Program-made: the position numbers and the translations under genes
Shown here: positions 50,330 to 61,045 of the stretch, piece after piece
How positions within the stretch are numbered: the first letter of the stretch is position 1
How the letters are laid out: each line of letters opens with the position of its first letter
Origin: Lumnitzera littorea
Taxonomy: Eukaryota; Streptophyta; Magnoliopsida; Myrtales; Combretaceae
Assembly: GCA_024138015.1 (NCBI GenBank)
Contig: JAMXBB010000011.1
Coordinates: 77,087,985-77,151,984, forward strand
Reading direction: 5' to 3'
DNA length: 64,000 nucleotides
Notes under the pieces: model-generated
Seen by the model: the letters and a program-made list of their open reading frames with translations, nothing else
Told to the model about the DNA's origin: nothing
Database searches by the model: none

Positions 50330-51981
50330 TAAAGTATCAGCTTATAGTTAATGAAACAATTAATGTTATATTCGTACACCTTGCTTTGCGAAAAACCATA
50401 AGATAAATGGAATGAAGGCTTACCAAGCATCCCATTACCACTCCATGATGGGTAATGTATCGGCGTATATGCTCTCTATACCAGTCGTAGTAAGTCAGAT
50501 CAACACCTTTTGGTCCTTGACTATGAACAATCCACATATGACGGCCTACCCAAGTTGATATGTATCTCAAATGCACAACCGACCAGTTTATATCCGTCCT
50601 ATCCCTAAGGTCGATATAGTATAGCTCCTCACTCGTGTTAACTTCTACCAATATTGTTTGGAAGCCTCTAAATTATCGTATGACATGGTCAAGGAAATAA
50701 AACTCAACAATTTGGAAGCAAATCAATGGTACCCTAACCCTCTAGATAGCTCAACTGGCACTACAAAACAGAGGTAGGAGATCAATAAGATTATCCAGAT
50801 ACAACTCCTATACAACCTATAATGCATTTGTAAGGAAAGTGTATTAATAATCTATATATTTTTAATCTAGACCAACTGTAGAATTAAAATTGAAAAAGTA
50901 CATACCTATCGACTCATGTACAAATCAAATGTGGTCCAATACATATCCATAACATGTGTAGGATGGTATGTAGTACCTCATGATATAACCCAACTAGCAA
51001 CTAGTGATAGCCCCTCTGTATGGCAAAGCCGAACCTGATCCGTGGTGCAATGTGGGGAAAATGATCCCATGCCCATATCTAGAGCTCCACATAGCTGACA
51101 ATACAACCATGCTAAACAATTAAATGTCCTAGCATGTAAGAAATACTTTAGCATAAGTAAGAACATCATGTAGACAAGAGAAGAAGATCTATCAACAAAT
51201 AAAAACCACCCAATAACTGTAAGATGTATGCACAGATATGCCGTCAAACGGTGTCCTCATCTATATCTATAGGAAGTCTGCTAAATCTTTCTCGTAGCTA
51301 AGCCAAACTAATATGCCTCCCTCTACTAGTACTGTTAGTAGGGTAATCCCCTAGCAATCCCCTAGCTACCTGAGGCCAAACTAATTACGTAAGCCTAGTC
51401 ACTGCAACCTCATCCATACAGAGACCAAACAGTACCTCTATATCCTGGAGTGTGATTGTCATCCCGCCGTGAGCCACATGGAAAGTATGAGTCTCAAGCC
51501 TCCACCTCTCAACTAACGCCGTAACTACATAAGCCCAGTCACTACAACTCTATCCACATGGAGACCAAACAGTACCTTTATATCCTGAAGTGTAATCATC
51601 ATCTCCCCGTAAGCTATATGGAAAGTATGGGTCTCAAGTCTCTACCTCTCAACTAATGCCATAATGAGGTGATGATCGATCTGGATAAATGGTAGTCGTA
51701 CAACCACAAGGAAACCTGCGTCGCCAAGGTGAATGATCATGCGATCATCCAATGGTATCTATATCGTGCCCTTCCGCATGCTTGACTCCACTCGACAAAC
51801 TGTAAAGTGCTCGAGTCCCTATAATATTAGATTCCTTTTCATCACAACTGTAGAAAATTATTGAACTGTACAATTTCACAAATGAATTAGCGTCAAGCCA
51901 TACCCAAAAATCCTATACATCCTACAATCGATGCCATCCCTACCCATGCAGTACCAATGGGTTACTAGGTCTTAGATCCAT
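50330..51981 (-). pseudogene. Plant mobile domain (PMD) pseudogene inside MULE2
   Basis: It starts at ATG 51981 (MDLRPSNPLVLH), parallel to MDSRPFNPSVLG in MULE1. A probable intron with the same position ends at TTTTCTACAG near 51852. Landmarks: DAGFLVVVRLPFIQIDHHLI, MALVER, ETHTFH, ITLQDI, LFGL, then a poorly preserved middle (51247-50978). The C-terminus keeps IDLRDRTDINWSVVHLRYI, W, and DWYREHIRRYI. A 140-bp tandem duplication repeats the ALVER...VTGL block and shifts the frame. Stops and shifts throughout, so dead. The 3' limit is approximate. Confidence 0.82.
51387..51666 (-). repeat. 140-bp tandem duplication within the MULE2 PMD gene
   Basis: 51387-51526 and 51527-51666 align over their whole length with scattered substitutions. 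Each encodes the ALVER, ETHTFH, ITLQDI, LFGL block of the PMD. 140 is not a multiple of 3, so the duplication broke the frame. Confidence 0.8.
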
Positions 51982-52149
51982 CTAACTTGCAAAACAACAC
52001 AAATATGTCATGTCATTGATTTATGAAAACATAACAGGATATGATATATAAGATAATGTAAGAAAACAACACAAATAGATCTGTATATACTGTTTCTATT
52101 AACCTGAGGATACCTTCTGTTATGTCTTTCCATTCTACATACACTATAC

Positions 52150-52816
52150 ATGCTCTTATCGACAAGCTCTCTCAAGTCAATCTCCATATGGTATCTCTTC
52201 TTCCTTGGTTTATCAAACCACGTTTCAGTTTTTCGTTAGGTATGAGGAATAGGTAATCGAGACAGGCAAATTCAACTCATCACCTATTGGCATAAAGTGT
52301 CTGTTGTAGACATCTAACTGATGAGACCACTTATTCCATCCCCCAATGTATCAACTAGTAGTAACTTGAATAAAATTAAGTACCCAAATCATGTGTGAGC
52401 ACAGGATTCTATAGATTTTCCATTTCATATATGAACACATCATTCTATTCGTATCTACAATGTATGTTTAATCGCCTCGTTTCATCACTCCATTTAGTTC
52501 GCACCTCCAACTTATCTTTACCACCCATATCCCGTTTTCAATCATTTCTATAAAGTTTTCCACATCATCATCGTCCATAATGGCTATCAAAGTATACGAA
52601 ACACCTCCCTCATAATAAAAAGGGTATTAGTGAACAAGCTTAACCCCACCAGGATCAACTCCGATACTTGCACAAATCTATTAGAGAAAATGACTAACGT
52701 TAAAATCCTTCCTCATCTTCAACTTTTTCACCAGGTCCATGTCATATTGTAGGCCGTTACTTCCATTGACTATATTCCCTCCCCACATATATAATTATCT
52801 TCACATAATCAGCCAT
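52150..52816 (-). pseudogene. Internally deleted MULE transposase remnant (MULE2)
   Basis: The N-terminus at ATG 52816 (MADYVKIIIYVGR) matches MVDYVKIIVYAHR of MULE1. The conserved YYE...DDDDVENFI stretch follows near 52560. Sequence then passes almost directly to a SWIM-like finger (MCSYMKWKIYRILCSHM, about 52450-52400) and the domain after it (LDVYNRHFMPIGDELNLPV, about 52315). The acidic linker, MuDR domain and the entire DDE catalytic domain, about 2 kb in MULE1, are missing. It cannot encode a transposase. Confidence 0.8.
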
Positions 52817-52886
52817 TAATAACCTGTTGATCCATGAATTACAAAATCAATAAAGCCCATGCGATTTTGCACAATTCGTAACACCC

Positions 52887-53345
52887 ACATAGTTTCACTT
52901 CTCGGTAGGGCATACCATCTCATACTATAAATGCAAGCATCTACATAATTTCACATTCCCAACAGGGCGTCTCATCATGTACCATAAATGGAAGTACCCA
53001 CACAATTTTACTTCCTAATGAGGTGTTTATCGCATACTATAAATTTAATCACTCACACGATTTCACTTCTCGATAGAGCATCTCATCGCACTCATATAAT
53101 TTCATTTCTCGATGGGGCATCTTATCACACACTATAACTTTAAGCACTCACATAACTTCACTTCTCGATGGTGCGCCTCATCACACTCACACAATTTCAC
53201 TTTTCAGTAAGGCATCTCATCACATACTATAAATACAAACACAACCACACAATTTTACTTCTCAGTAGAGTATCTTATGTATTATAAATGCAACCACACC
53301 CACACAATTTTATTTCTCGATAGAGCATCTCATCACATACTATAG
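52887..53345. repeat. Nine-copy minisatellite with two unit lengths (MULE2)
   Basis: The word TTTCACTTCTCGATAGGGC (with variants) recurs near 52893, 52949, 53006, 53061, 53100, 53155, 53194, 53252 and 53308. Spacing is 55-58 bases or 39 bases. The short form lacks the CATACTATAAATGCAAGC-like part. Units end GCATCTCATCACATACTATAAAT. It lies between the MULE2 transposase start and the right TIR, in the presumed 5' region of the transposase gene. Confidence 0.85.
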
Positions 53346-53744
53346 TTCTAAGTGCAAATGTGCTTCACTAATGCATAGGTAAAATCATTTACAATTTACA
53401 AGTCACATACATATTTTTTTATGTAACCACTACAACTTATATAACTATGTACTATCATATGATTAATGTACAAAATACAACATACATATTACTAAAAAAA
53501 TTATCATCTAACTGCAGTTTACATGGATAATATAAATATTACCATACTAACAATATAATTTGTATATTAAAAAATTATTGTGAAATAAAGGATGGTCGGA
53601 GGTTACTTACAAATCGGTTGAGGAAAATAAGGTCACGTTGTCACTCGGAGAGAGAAAATAAGAGGTTTTGAGAGATTTTCACAACTAAAAGATGTGAGAA
53701 TGAAGGGAGAATGCGGAATTTGGGATATATAGGGGAAGTGAAAG

Positions 53745-53925
53745 GCACATGCGATGAGTGCGCCTTCATTTTAACGAAGAAGGCACACTTCAACAATGCA
53801 CCTTCCTTATTAAGAAAGGTGCACATCTGATATGCACCTTCTATTTTAAGGAAGAAGGCACACTTCAAAAATGCTCCTTCCTATTAAGAAAGGCACACAT
53901 CTAATACGCACCTTCCTTGTAAATA
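53745..53925. repeat. MULE2 right subterminal tandem repeat
   Basis: Two units of about 77 bp plus a partial third. Each starts GCRCCTTCTATTTTAAGGAAG, then AAGGCACACTTCAA, ATGCACCTTCCTTATTAAG and AAAGGTGCACATCT. Within each unit AAGG(A/T)AGAAGGCAC and GCACCTTCYTT words face each other, so units can form small hairpins. Confidence 0.7.
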
Positions 53926-53979
53926 ATAAAGGCAAGTGCACAAAGTGCGCCTTCAATACAAAAAAATACCCTACAGTGA

Positions 53980-54069
53980 AGGCGTGCACATACCATTTTC
54001 ATAATTTTTACTTAGGACATCCCATTTTAGTACTATTTTTTTAAAATTACGCTATAGAAGTATGAAACT
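53980..54069 (-). repeat. MULE2 right terminal inverted repeat (inner part)
   Basis: Read inward on the minus strand, after the six outer bases now at 60147-60152, it continues CATACTTCTATAGCG and TTTTAAAAAAATAGTACTAA. AAACT occurs twice, at 54065-54069 and 60147-60151, because it was duplicated by the gypsy insertion. Confidence 0.65.
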
Positions 54070-54867
54070 TGATGCGTCTACGAGGTCAAACACACGAAGA
54101 AACACCATAACGAACAAACTAAAAGGAAAACAGAAAGGAAACTATCAAAATCCGGGCAACTATCAAATGGATATAACTCACCACTCGATCTTACTCAGCC
54201 TACAATCTGCCGAATATGACACACGGATCCGAATTGAAGGGTTACTCGCCACTACTCTTTACTAAAGGGAATAAATAAGAGTGAAATGATAACGAGAACA
54301 CCAAGGTTGCTCCTAGTATACTTGCTCACTAAGGTTATTTTACATGTATGAAAAGGCAAAAGGGCATTTTACAATTACGTTACATGAATCGTATTAAAGA
54401 GGAGTAAAAAAAGATAAAGAATATCCAGTACGGAAAAGAAAAAATCATTTTGGAATGTTGTATTAGAAGACACGTGTCGCTTGATGGTTGTACGTTAGGA
54501 GTATAATATAACATAGGCAAAAACAAAAAGTGCTGGTAATCAAGGGCTAACCTGATATAGATCAAGTTAGGAGCCAATCAGTCTAGTTAAGAAGTCAATT
54601 GAATTGGAGCTAGGCACCAATGGTCAATTGGAGAGCTTGGCTCAGCTTGGCTAGCCTTTTCGGAGTTACCTTTTAGGTCAGGACTTTGTAGTTAGGCAAG
54701 AGCATGTTAGACATATGTAAGGATCTAATAAACAAGTCGACTAGAGGTTGGGTAGGTATAGGAGTCCCCGTCTCGGTAATGGCTTAGAGCTAGTATTTTT
54801 CATGCGAGCCCTTGAAGTCCTCTAGCTCAGCTTCTTATGATCAATCCGAAAGGGTTGATTCCTATCA
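54070..54867 (-). repeat. 3' LTR of the minus-strand CRM-like element
   Basis: 798 bp. It lacks a block of about 55 bp present in the partner LTR (about 59548-59602), an internal deletion near 54317. Confidence 0.88.
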
Positions 54868-54869
54868 TT

Positions 54870-57630
54870 TACCTAGGGGTCAGAAATATTTATCCTTAAA
54901 TCTAAAGCGATTTCTACTCGTTCTCTTAAGGCGTTCGCATGGTCTTCTTCTGTTAGTTGATGGGGAATCAAATCAAACACACTGAAGATAGAGGAGACAC
55001 CATAGTCATCAGGCAACTCAATTTAGTAGGCGTTGCAATTGATCTTCTTTAAGACCTTAAATGGGCTGTCAACTCGAGGAGATAGTTTACTTTATCTTAA
55101 GTGTAGGACTCTCTCGGTTGAAGTGAATCCATACTAAGTCTTCTGGCTAAAAACAAATAGTTCAGCGGCCTCAGTTACCAATCTCTTACTGTCTGTGATT
55201 GAATTTGGCGATCTTCTTTGTTACGGACTGGTGTAGTTCATGTAATTCTCAAGCTCGATCAACTCCGAATTGACTCTCTTTAGTAGCTGTTAGGGTGCTG
55301 ATCATGTCCAGGGGAATGGTTAGGTTAAGGCCATAAACGACCTCGAATGGGGTCTTCCCTATAGTGTTGTAGACAATTCAGTTGTATGAGAACTCCACGA
55401 CTAGTAAGCACAAATCCCAATCTCTTCAATTCTTCCCTACAACAGCTTTAAGCAGATTGCCTAGTATCTTGTTCACCACTTCAGTTTAGCCATTAGTCTT
55501 AGGGTGGCTACTAGAGCTGAACATTAGTTTAGTCCCAAGTCTCATCTAAAGAGTCTTCTAGAAATAACTCAAAAATTTTGTGTCCCGATCTGAGATAATA
55601 GTCTTCAATACTCCATGTAGTTAGACAATCTCCTGCAAAAACAAATTAGCAATATATAAAGCATCATTAGTCCAATGGTACAGAATGAAGTGCGCCATCT
55701 TGCTGAAAAGGTTCGCTACAACAAAAATAGAATCTTTCCCTCTGGATATCTAAGTCAACCCTAAGACAAAGTCCATACTGAAGTCGATCCATGGTAGGGT
55801 AGGTGTTGGTAGAGGCATGTACTCTCCATGGGGTTCTCTTTTTCCCTTAGCACGCTTACATGCTTCACAACAACCAACTACCTTATGGACATCCTTGGCC
55901 AGACCTGACTAGTAAAAATTCTCTTTCAATAAATTGGCTGTCTTAACTTCCCTAAAGTGGCTTGAAAGTCAATCGCTGCAAGCTTCTCGGACCAATAATT
56001 TACGTGTGGAATAGCTTAGAATACATAACCTGCGGTCCTTGAATATATGGCCATCCTTAAAGTGATATCCTCTCACAACTAGTCCTTCACAACACTATTC
56101 AATAATAGATCCGAAGTGAAGGTCATTAGCATACTGTTCAGTGATGAGTGAGAATCCTAATAGTTTTGTTTGCAAAGTGGTCGGCAAGGTTTGCCATCAT
56201 GATAGAGCGTCATCGACCACATTTGCGCTTCCCTTCTTGTGCTGAATGACGTACGAGAAACCTTCTATGAACTCTAACCACTTAACTTGTCTCTTCAAAA
56301 GCTTGTTTTGACTCCCAAGATACTTCATTGATTTGTAGTCAATGTAAATAACAAACTCCCATAGTAGCAGATAGTGTTGCCAAACAATAAGGCTTAGAAA
56401 AGGGAGTACAACTCCTTTTTGTACACAGAATAGTTCAAGGCTGGGCCACTCAGTTTCTCATTGTAGTAAGTGACAGGCCGTCGTTCTTGCATCAGGACAA
56501 CACTAATTCCAACTATCGATGCATCGCACTCCAATTCGAAGGGCTTGTCAAAATCTGATAGTGAAAGGACAAGTGTCGAGGTGAGCTTCTTCTTGATCTC
56601 CCTGAAGCTTCGCTCAGCTCGATCATTCCACTTGAACACTTCGTTCTTCTTTATCAGCTTGGTCAATGGGGTGGCTATTGTGCTAAAGTTCTTAAAAAAT
56701 CACTCGACCTTATGCGAATTTGGTGGTAGCCACTCTATAGATCTATCTTTGAAAATATCTTTGCATCACGAAGCTCATCCAACATGTCATAGAGCATCAA
56801 TATCAAGTATCTGTACTTAACAGTAATTCAATTGATTGCTCGACTATCGATGCACATACACCATGAACCATCCTTCTTTAGAATGAGTAGAGTTGGTACA
56901 ATACAAGGGATTATGCTCTCCTTCATGTATCCTCACTCAATGAGTTCATCTATCTATCTTTTTAGCTCGGCGGCCTACTTAGGGTTCATCTTATATGCCG
57001 ATCAGTTAGGTAGGGCGGCGCCTGCCTGCCTGCCTGCAGGTCAATATAGTACTCAATGCCTCGAATTGGCAACAATCCTCTAGGTAGTCCTTCCGGAAAC
57101 AGGTCAGAAAACTCACTTAACAAGCTTCAGATCTCTTCTAGAACATCATATATTTTCCCCATCTCTATCAATCTTTTAACCAACAGGAACATAGGCTCAT
57201 CAAGCTTCTTAGCAGATCGGAGCAGTCTTCTGCTCATGATTAAGGTCTTTTTCTTACTAGCTCGGGTGAGCTTGTTATGGGTTTTGTTTACTTATGATGA
57301 GGTCAGGGGTTGCAACACAATCTTCCTTCTATCCTTAACAAAGGCATAGGTGTTCCTATACCCATCGTGCATAACATGTCGGTCAAACAACCAAGGTCGT
57401 CCAAGCAACAAACGTGAAGCTCTCATAGGGATGGCATCGCATACTACTTCGTCCCTATACACATTCCCAACACTGAATGGCATGGCCACTTGTTCAGTTA
57501 CGTGCAAAGCACCCTTATCATGAAGCCAATGCAGCTTGTAAGGTCGGGGGTGCTTTGAGGTCGGCAAACCCAATCTCTGCATAAAGGATTATGCGACTAT
57601 GTTAGTACAGCTTCCTCCATCCACTATGAT
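54870..57630 (-). pseudogene. pol pseudogene (PR, partial RT, RNaseH, IN), minus strand
   Basis: Protease: the active site DGGSCTN at 57601-57621 is intact, and LLLGRPWLFDRHV follows near 57400. RT start: VPTLLILKKDGSW near 56900, then SKIDL and SGYHQIRI at about 56760-56720. Near 56700-56715 the frame jumps to NFSTIATPLTKLIKKNE, so about 115-130 residues carrying the YxDD box are gone. RNase H: ECDASIVGIS, QERRPVTYYNEKL (56666-56394). Integrase text runs from about 56150 to 54900 with many stops. The C-terminus has DYGVSSIFSVFDLIPH near 55000, and no chromodomain is seen. Confidence 0.85.
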
Positions 57631-57859
57631 TGTACACAATTGCCCTTTAATGGTACACTTGGCATGAAATGAATTTTCCCTCTAGTCTTCCTCAGAGTTC
57701 AGTAAGGAACTCAGTACTTGTCTCAGGACTAGGGTTATCACTTCTCCTCGGTTGACAGAGATGTAAGTCTCCTCTTCCTCTTCAGCCTCGGGCTTTTTAA
57801 CCTCTTTCCTGGGGTCACTCTCGTTGGTGCTATCCACTACATCTCCTCAAAGCACCATA

Positions 57860-59034
57860 ACACATCGATTCAAACACTTAGCAACCATATGTCCAAAGCC
57901 TAAGCACTTGAAGCATTTCACCCTGCTAGTCTTTCGTTCGGAGGTTTGTCCTTTCTCATATGTTCTTAGGGTCAGCCTAGCCTCAAATCAACTTAACTGG
58001 CCAACTTGACCCTACTGGCTAGCTCGACTGTCATCAAGTCTATCACTCTTGTCCTCGACTCGATATGGCTTCCTTAGCTCGGCTTGAATAAGTCGGCATG
58101 GTACTGAGGCTCGGGAGAATGTCGAGCTAGGTTGACTAGGAACATTTCTCCTATATTTCTCTACTCTCTACACGATCTTGATCGCCTCATCTGAGATATA
58201 AAATCTCTGTACTTCTACGATATTGCAAATCTCATACTTGAGTCTAGAAATGAACCTTGATACCATACAAGCCTTTAGTTCTTCCACATCGGCTCTAATC
58301 ATAAGCATCTGCAATTCTCTAACATAGTCATCGACAGATTGACTTCCTTGGCAAAGATCCTGTAACTTGGCAAACATATCTTATTGGTACGTTTCAGGCA
58401 CAAATCTACCCCTCAACAACCTTTTCATCTTGTCCCAAGTTCTAACGCCCCGTCTTCCATCCCTTGTTCGAGCTACATTCAAATTTTTCCACCATATTGT
58501 CGTATACCCAATAAACTCCAGTGCAGCAAGTCGACCCTTGACAATTTCCGTATACCCATAACAGCCAAACACCTTCTTAACCTTCTCTTCCCATTCTAAG
58601 TATTCATCGGCATCTCCATTTCCACTGAAGGGCGGAATTTGAACCTTGACATTATCTAACCCTTAAGGGACTCGATGTCCTTGTCCCTATGTTTGGTCTT
58701 CAACATCCAACTCCTTATCATCCTCCGCAATCTCCTCTAACTACGGTCTTCATCTAACAGCTCTTCTAGCTCGAGGAGGTCGAACTGGGTGATTAGTTCA
58801 ATTGACTTGGTTGTAGTATCTCTTAGGGGCACCATCTTAGGGGTTTTGTTACTGTACACCTTGGGGTTGTTGCCTATTAACTTGCATTGCGATAATTAGA
58901 CTCTTAATAAAATTTGTGAGTCTGTCAAGTCTGTCATCAATGGACCGTAGGGTGTTACTACCATTATGTCCAAGACCAAGTTGAGCACCACTGCTCTGGT
59001 CACCAATGATATCTTAAATACTCAATTCTAACAT
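57860..59034 (-). pseudogene. gag pseudogene of the minus-strand CRM-like element
   Basis: ATG at 59034 (MLELSI, then a stop). The gag core is at 58572-58168: LEFIGYTTIWWKNL, WDKMKRLLRGRFVP, SVDDYVRELQMLMIRADVEE. A CCHC knuckle at 57874-57915 reads CFKCLGFGHMVAKC with all four ligands present. Stops interrupt the frame, mainly before and between these blocks. Confidence 0.85.
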
Positions 59035-59280
59035 AGTATAATACTTTCTAAATAGATTATCAAACTATTAACAACTATAGTAACTAGAGTTACTCAAATG
59101 TAATAGAGACAAACTTGCTCTATTTTCACAATGAAAAATAGAGCAAGAACAATGAATCAATGAAACTACACTTACGAACACATGAGCACACTATAGTAGC
59201 TACGGAAGGAATACAGCAACCTTAACAATAAGGCAAGCCAAAACTTCACTATAACTTCACACACTCCCTTGAGGAACCGT

Positions 59281-59292
59281 GCTTTGATACTA
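59281..59292 (-). promoter_or_regulatory. Primer-binding site of the minus-strand element
   Basis: On the minus strand TAGTATCAAAGC, eight bases inside the 5' LTR. It is the same site class as TAGTATTAGAGC at 11283 and close to the initiator-tRNA-Met complement. Confidence 0.7.
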
Positions 59293-59299
59293 ACGAAGC

Positions 59300-60146
59300 T
59301 GATGCATCTCCAGGGTTGGACACACAAAGAAACACCACAACAAACAAACTGAAAAGGGAAACAAAAAAGAAACTAACAAAGTCCGGGCAGCTATCAAATG
59401 GATATGACTCACCACTCAATCCTACTCGACCTACAATTCACCAAATATGACACATCGGTCCAAATTGAAGGGTTACTCGCTACTACTCTTTGCTAAAGGG
59501 AATAAATAAGAGTGAAATGATAATGAGAGCATTAAGGTTACTCCAAGTGAGTAATTCTGTATTAAAAGCTGAATGTCTGCATACAAGGAAAGTGAGGGTT
59601 TATATACTTGCCACTAAGGTTATCTTACATGTATAAAAAGATAAAATGGTATTTTACAATTACATTACATGAATCATAGTAAAAAGGGTTAAAAAGGACA
59701 AAGAATATCTAGTACAGAAAAAAAAAGAATTATTTTAGAACGTTGTGTCAAAAGATACATATTGCTTGATGGTTGTACATCAGGAGTATGATACAGCATA
59801 GGCACAAACAAGAAATGTTGGTAGTCAAGGACCGACCTGATCTGGATCAAGTCAGGAGCCAATTAGTCTGGTCAAGAAGTCAGCTAAATTGGAGTTAGGT
59901 ACTAGTAGTCTGTTAGAGAGCTCGACTCGACTAGCCTTTCTTGAGTTACCTTCTGGGTCGGGACTTCGCAGCTAGGCAGGAGCATGTTGGAAATACATAA
60001 GGATTTGATAGATAGGTCAACTAGAGGTCAGGTCGGGATAGGAGTCCCTGTCTCAGCTATGGCTTAAAGCTAGTATTTTCCGTACAAGCCCTTGAAATCC
60101 TCTAGCTCAGCTTCTTGTAATCAGTCCAAGGGGTTAATTCTTATCA
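59300..60146 (-). repeat. 5' LTR of the minus-strand CRM-like element
   Basis: 847 bp. It matches 54070-54867 along its length apart from the deleted block. On the plus strand it starts TGATGCATCTCC and ends TTAATTCTTATCA. Confidence 0.88.
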
Positions 60147-60162
60147 AAACTCGTGTGTTTGG

Positions 60163-61045
60163 ATGAGTGGAAACCAAAAGAAACTCATGGAAAACAATGA
60201 AACTAAAGAAATTTGTATATTTCGATGGCAAGACAATTGGATGAATCAGTTGAAAATCATTAGAATTGTTTAAATTAGTAGAATTGTTTCCAATTTAAAC
60301 ACTAATTTCTTCCTTTTCAAATTTAGAGAAAAACTAATGAAAATAGGTGAAAATATAAAGTAATTACAAAAGTATCCTTACAAAAATAGAAAAAATAAAA
60401 AAGAAGGAAAGTTATTTGATCATATCATTAATTTAGAAAGAAATGTTTCCACTCACTTTCACTCATTTCCACATTATACATTCAAACAAGTAAAAATTAC
60501 ATTTCCTTTAGTTTTGCTTTCTTTTCTTTTTGTTTCTAATGGTTTCTTTCTGTTTCTACCATCATATAGAATTCCCAAATAGAGTTAGCTTTTACAAACT
60601 TTATTTTCTCCCTTAAACCAACCAAAGGAAAGGAGAAATGGGAATTAATGAAACTTAGTGTGTATTACTTACTAAATTTTTTCTCTTTATTCATCTCATT
60701 AGAAATATAGTTTATGTTAATAGGAGATTTTAGATTAGGCCCCTTAAGCTCTCATCAACTTAATCTAGCCCTATGTTAAACTATCTAGACTTGGGCCTAA
60801 AGTGATCTTCCTTTGACCAACCTGACTAACTCCATATTCAACCTAATCGACCCTATCTTCAACCAATATAATACTAGGGCTCAACAAGTTTCAAGACAAG
60901 TATTATATTACTCCAACCTAGCCTCTAATCATATACTACCAAATAAGGTTTGACTCGGTCAACAACCAAATCGCTAAACTTATCGGACATAATCGTTGGT
61001 ATGATCCTTACTTTCCAAGCTTAATGAATACCTCGATGTGCAAAT
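60163..61045. other. Intergenic stretch, nothing recognised
   Basis: AT-rich flank of MULE2. No open frame or repeat end could be supported. Confidence 0.45.

Larger units (their letters stand above)
54070..60146 (-). mobile_element. CRM-like Ty3/gypsy element with exact target duplication
   Basis: LTRs at 54070-54867 and 59300-60146, in element orientation TGATAGGAATC...ATCA. The 5-mer AAACT is identical on both sides (54065-54069 and 60147-60151). Minus-strand order is LTR, primer site, gag, protease, RT, RNase H, integrase, LTR. The RT middle, including the YxDD box, is deleted. Gag zinc knuckle and protease active site are intact, so it is better preserved than the copy at 10354. It is inserted in the MULE2 TIR. 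Confidence 0.9.
48698..60152 (-). mobile_element. MULE2: Mutator-like element with PMD gene, split by a gypsy element
   Basis: The left TIR starts GAGTTTTGTAATT at 48698. The right TIR runs up to 54069 and its last bases AAACTC are at 60147-60152, beyond the inserted gypsy element (54070-60146). TGTGTTCGG (48689-48697) and TGTGTTTGG (60154-60162) match 8 of 9 and look like the target duplication. Without the insertion the element is about 5.4 kb. On the minus strand it has an internally deleted transposase and a PMD pseudogene, plus several tandem arrays. Ends and gene order match MULE1. Confidence 0.78.

Noticed and set aside
52887..53345. CRISPR-like regular repeats
   Set aside because: Plant nuclear context, units without unique spacers of constant length, and no cas genes; it is a minisatellite.
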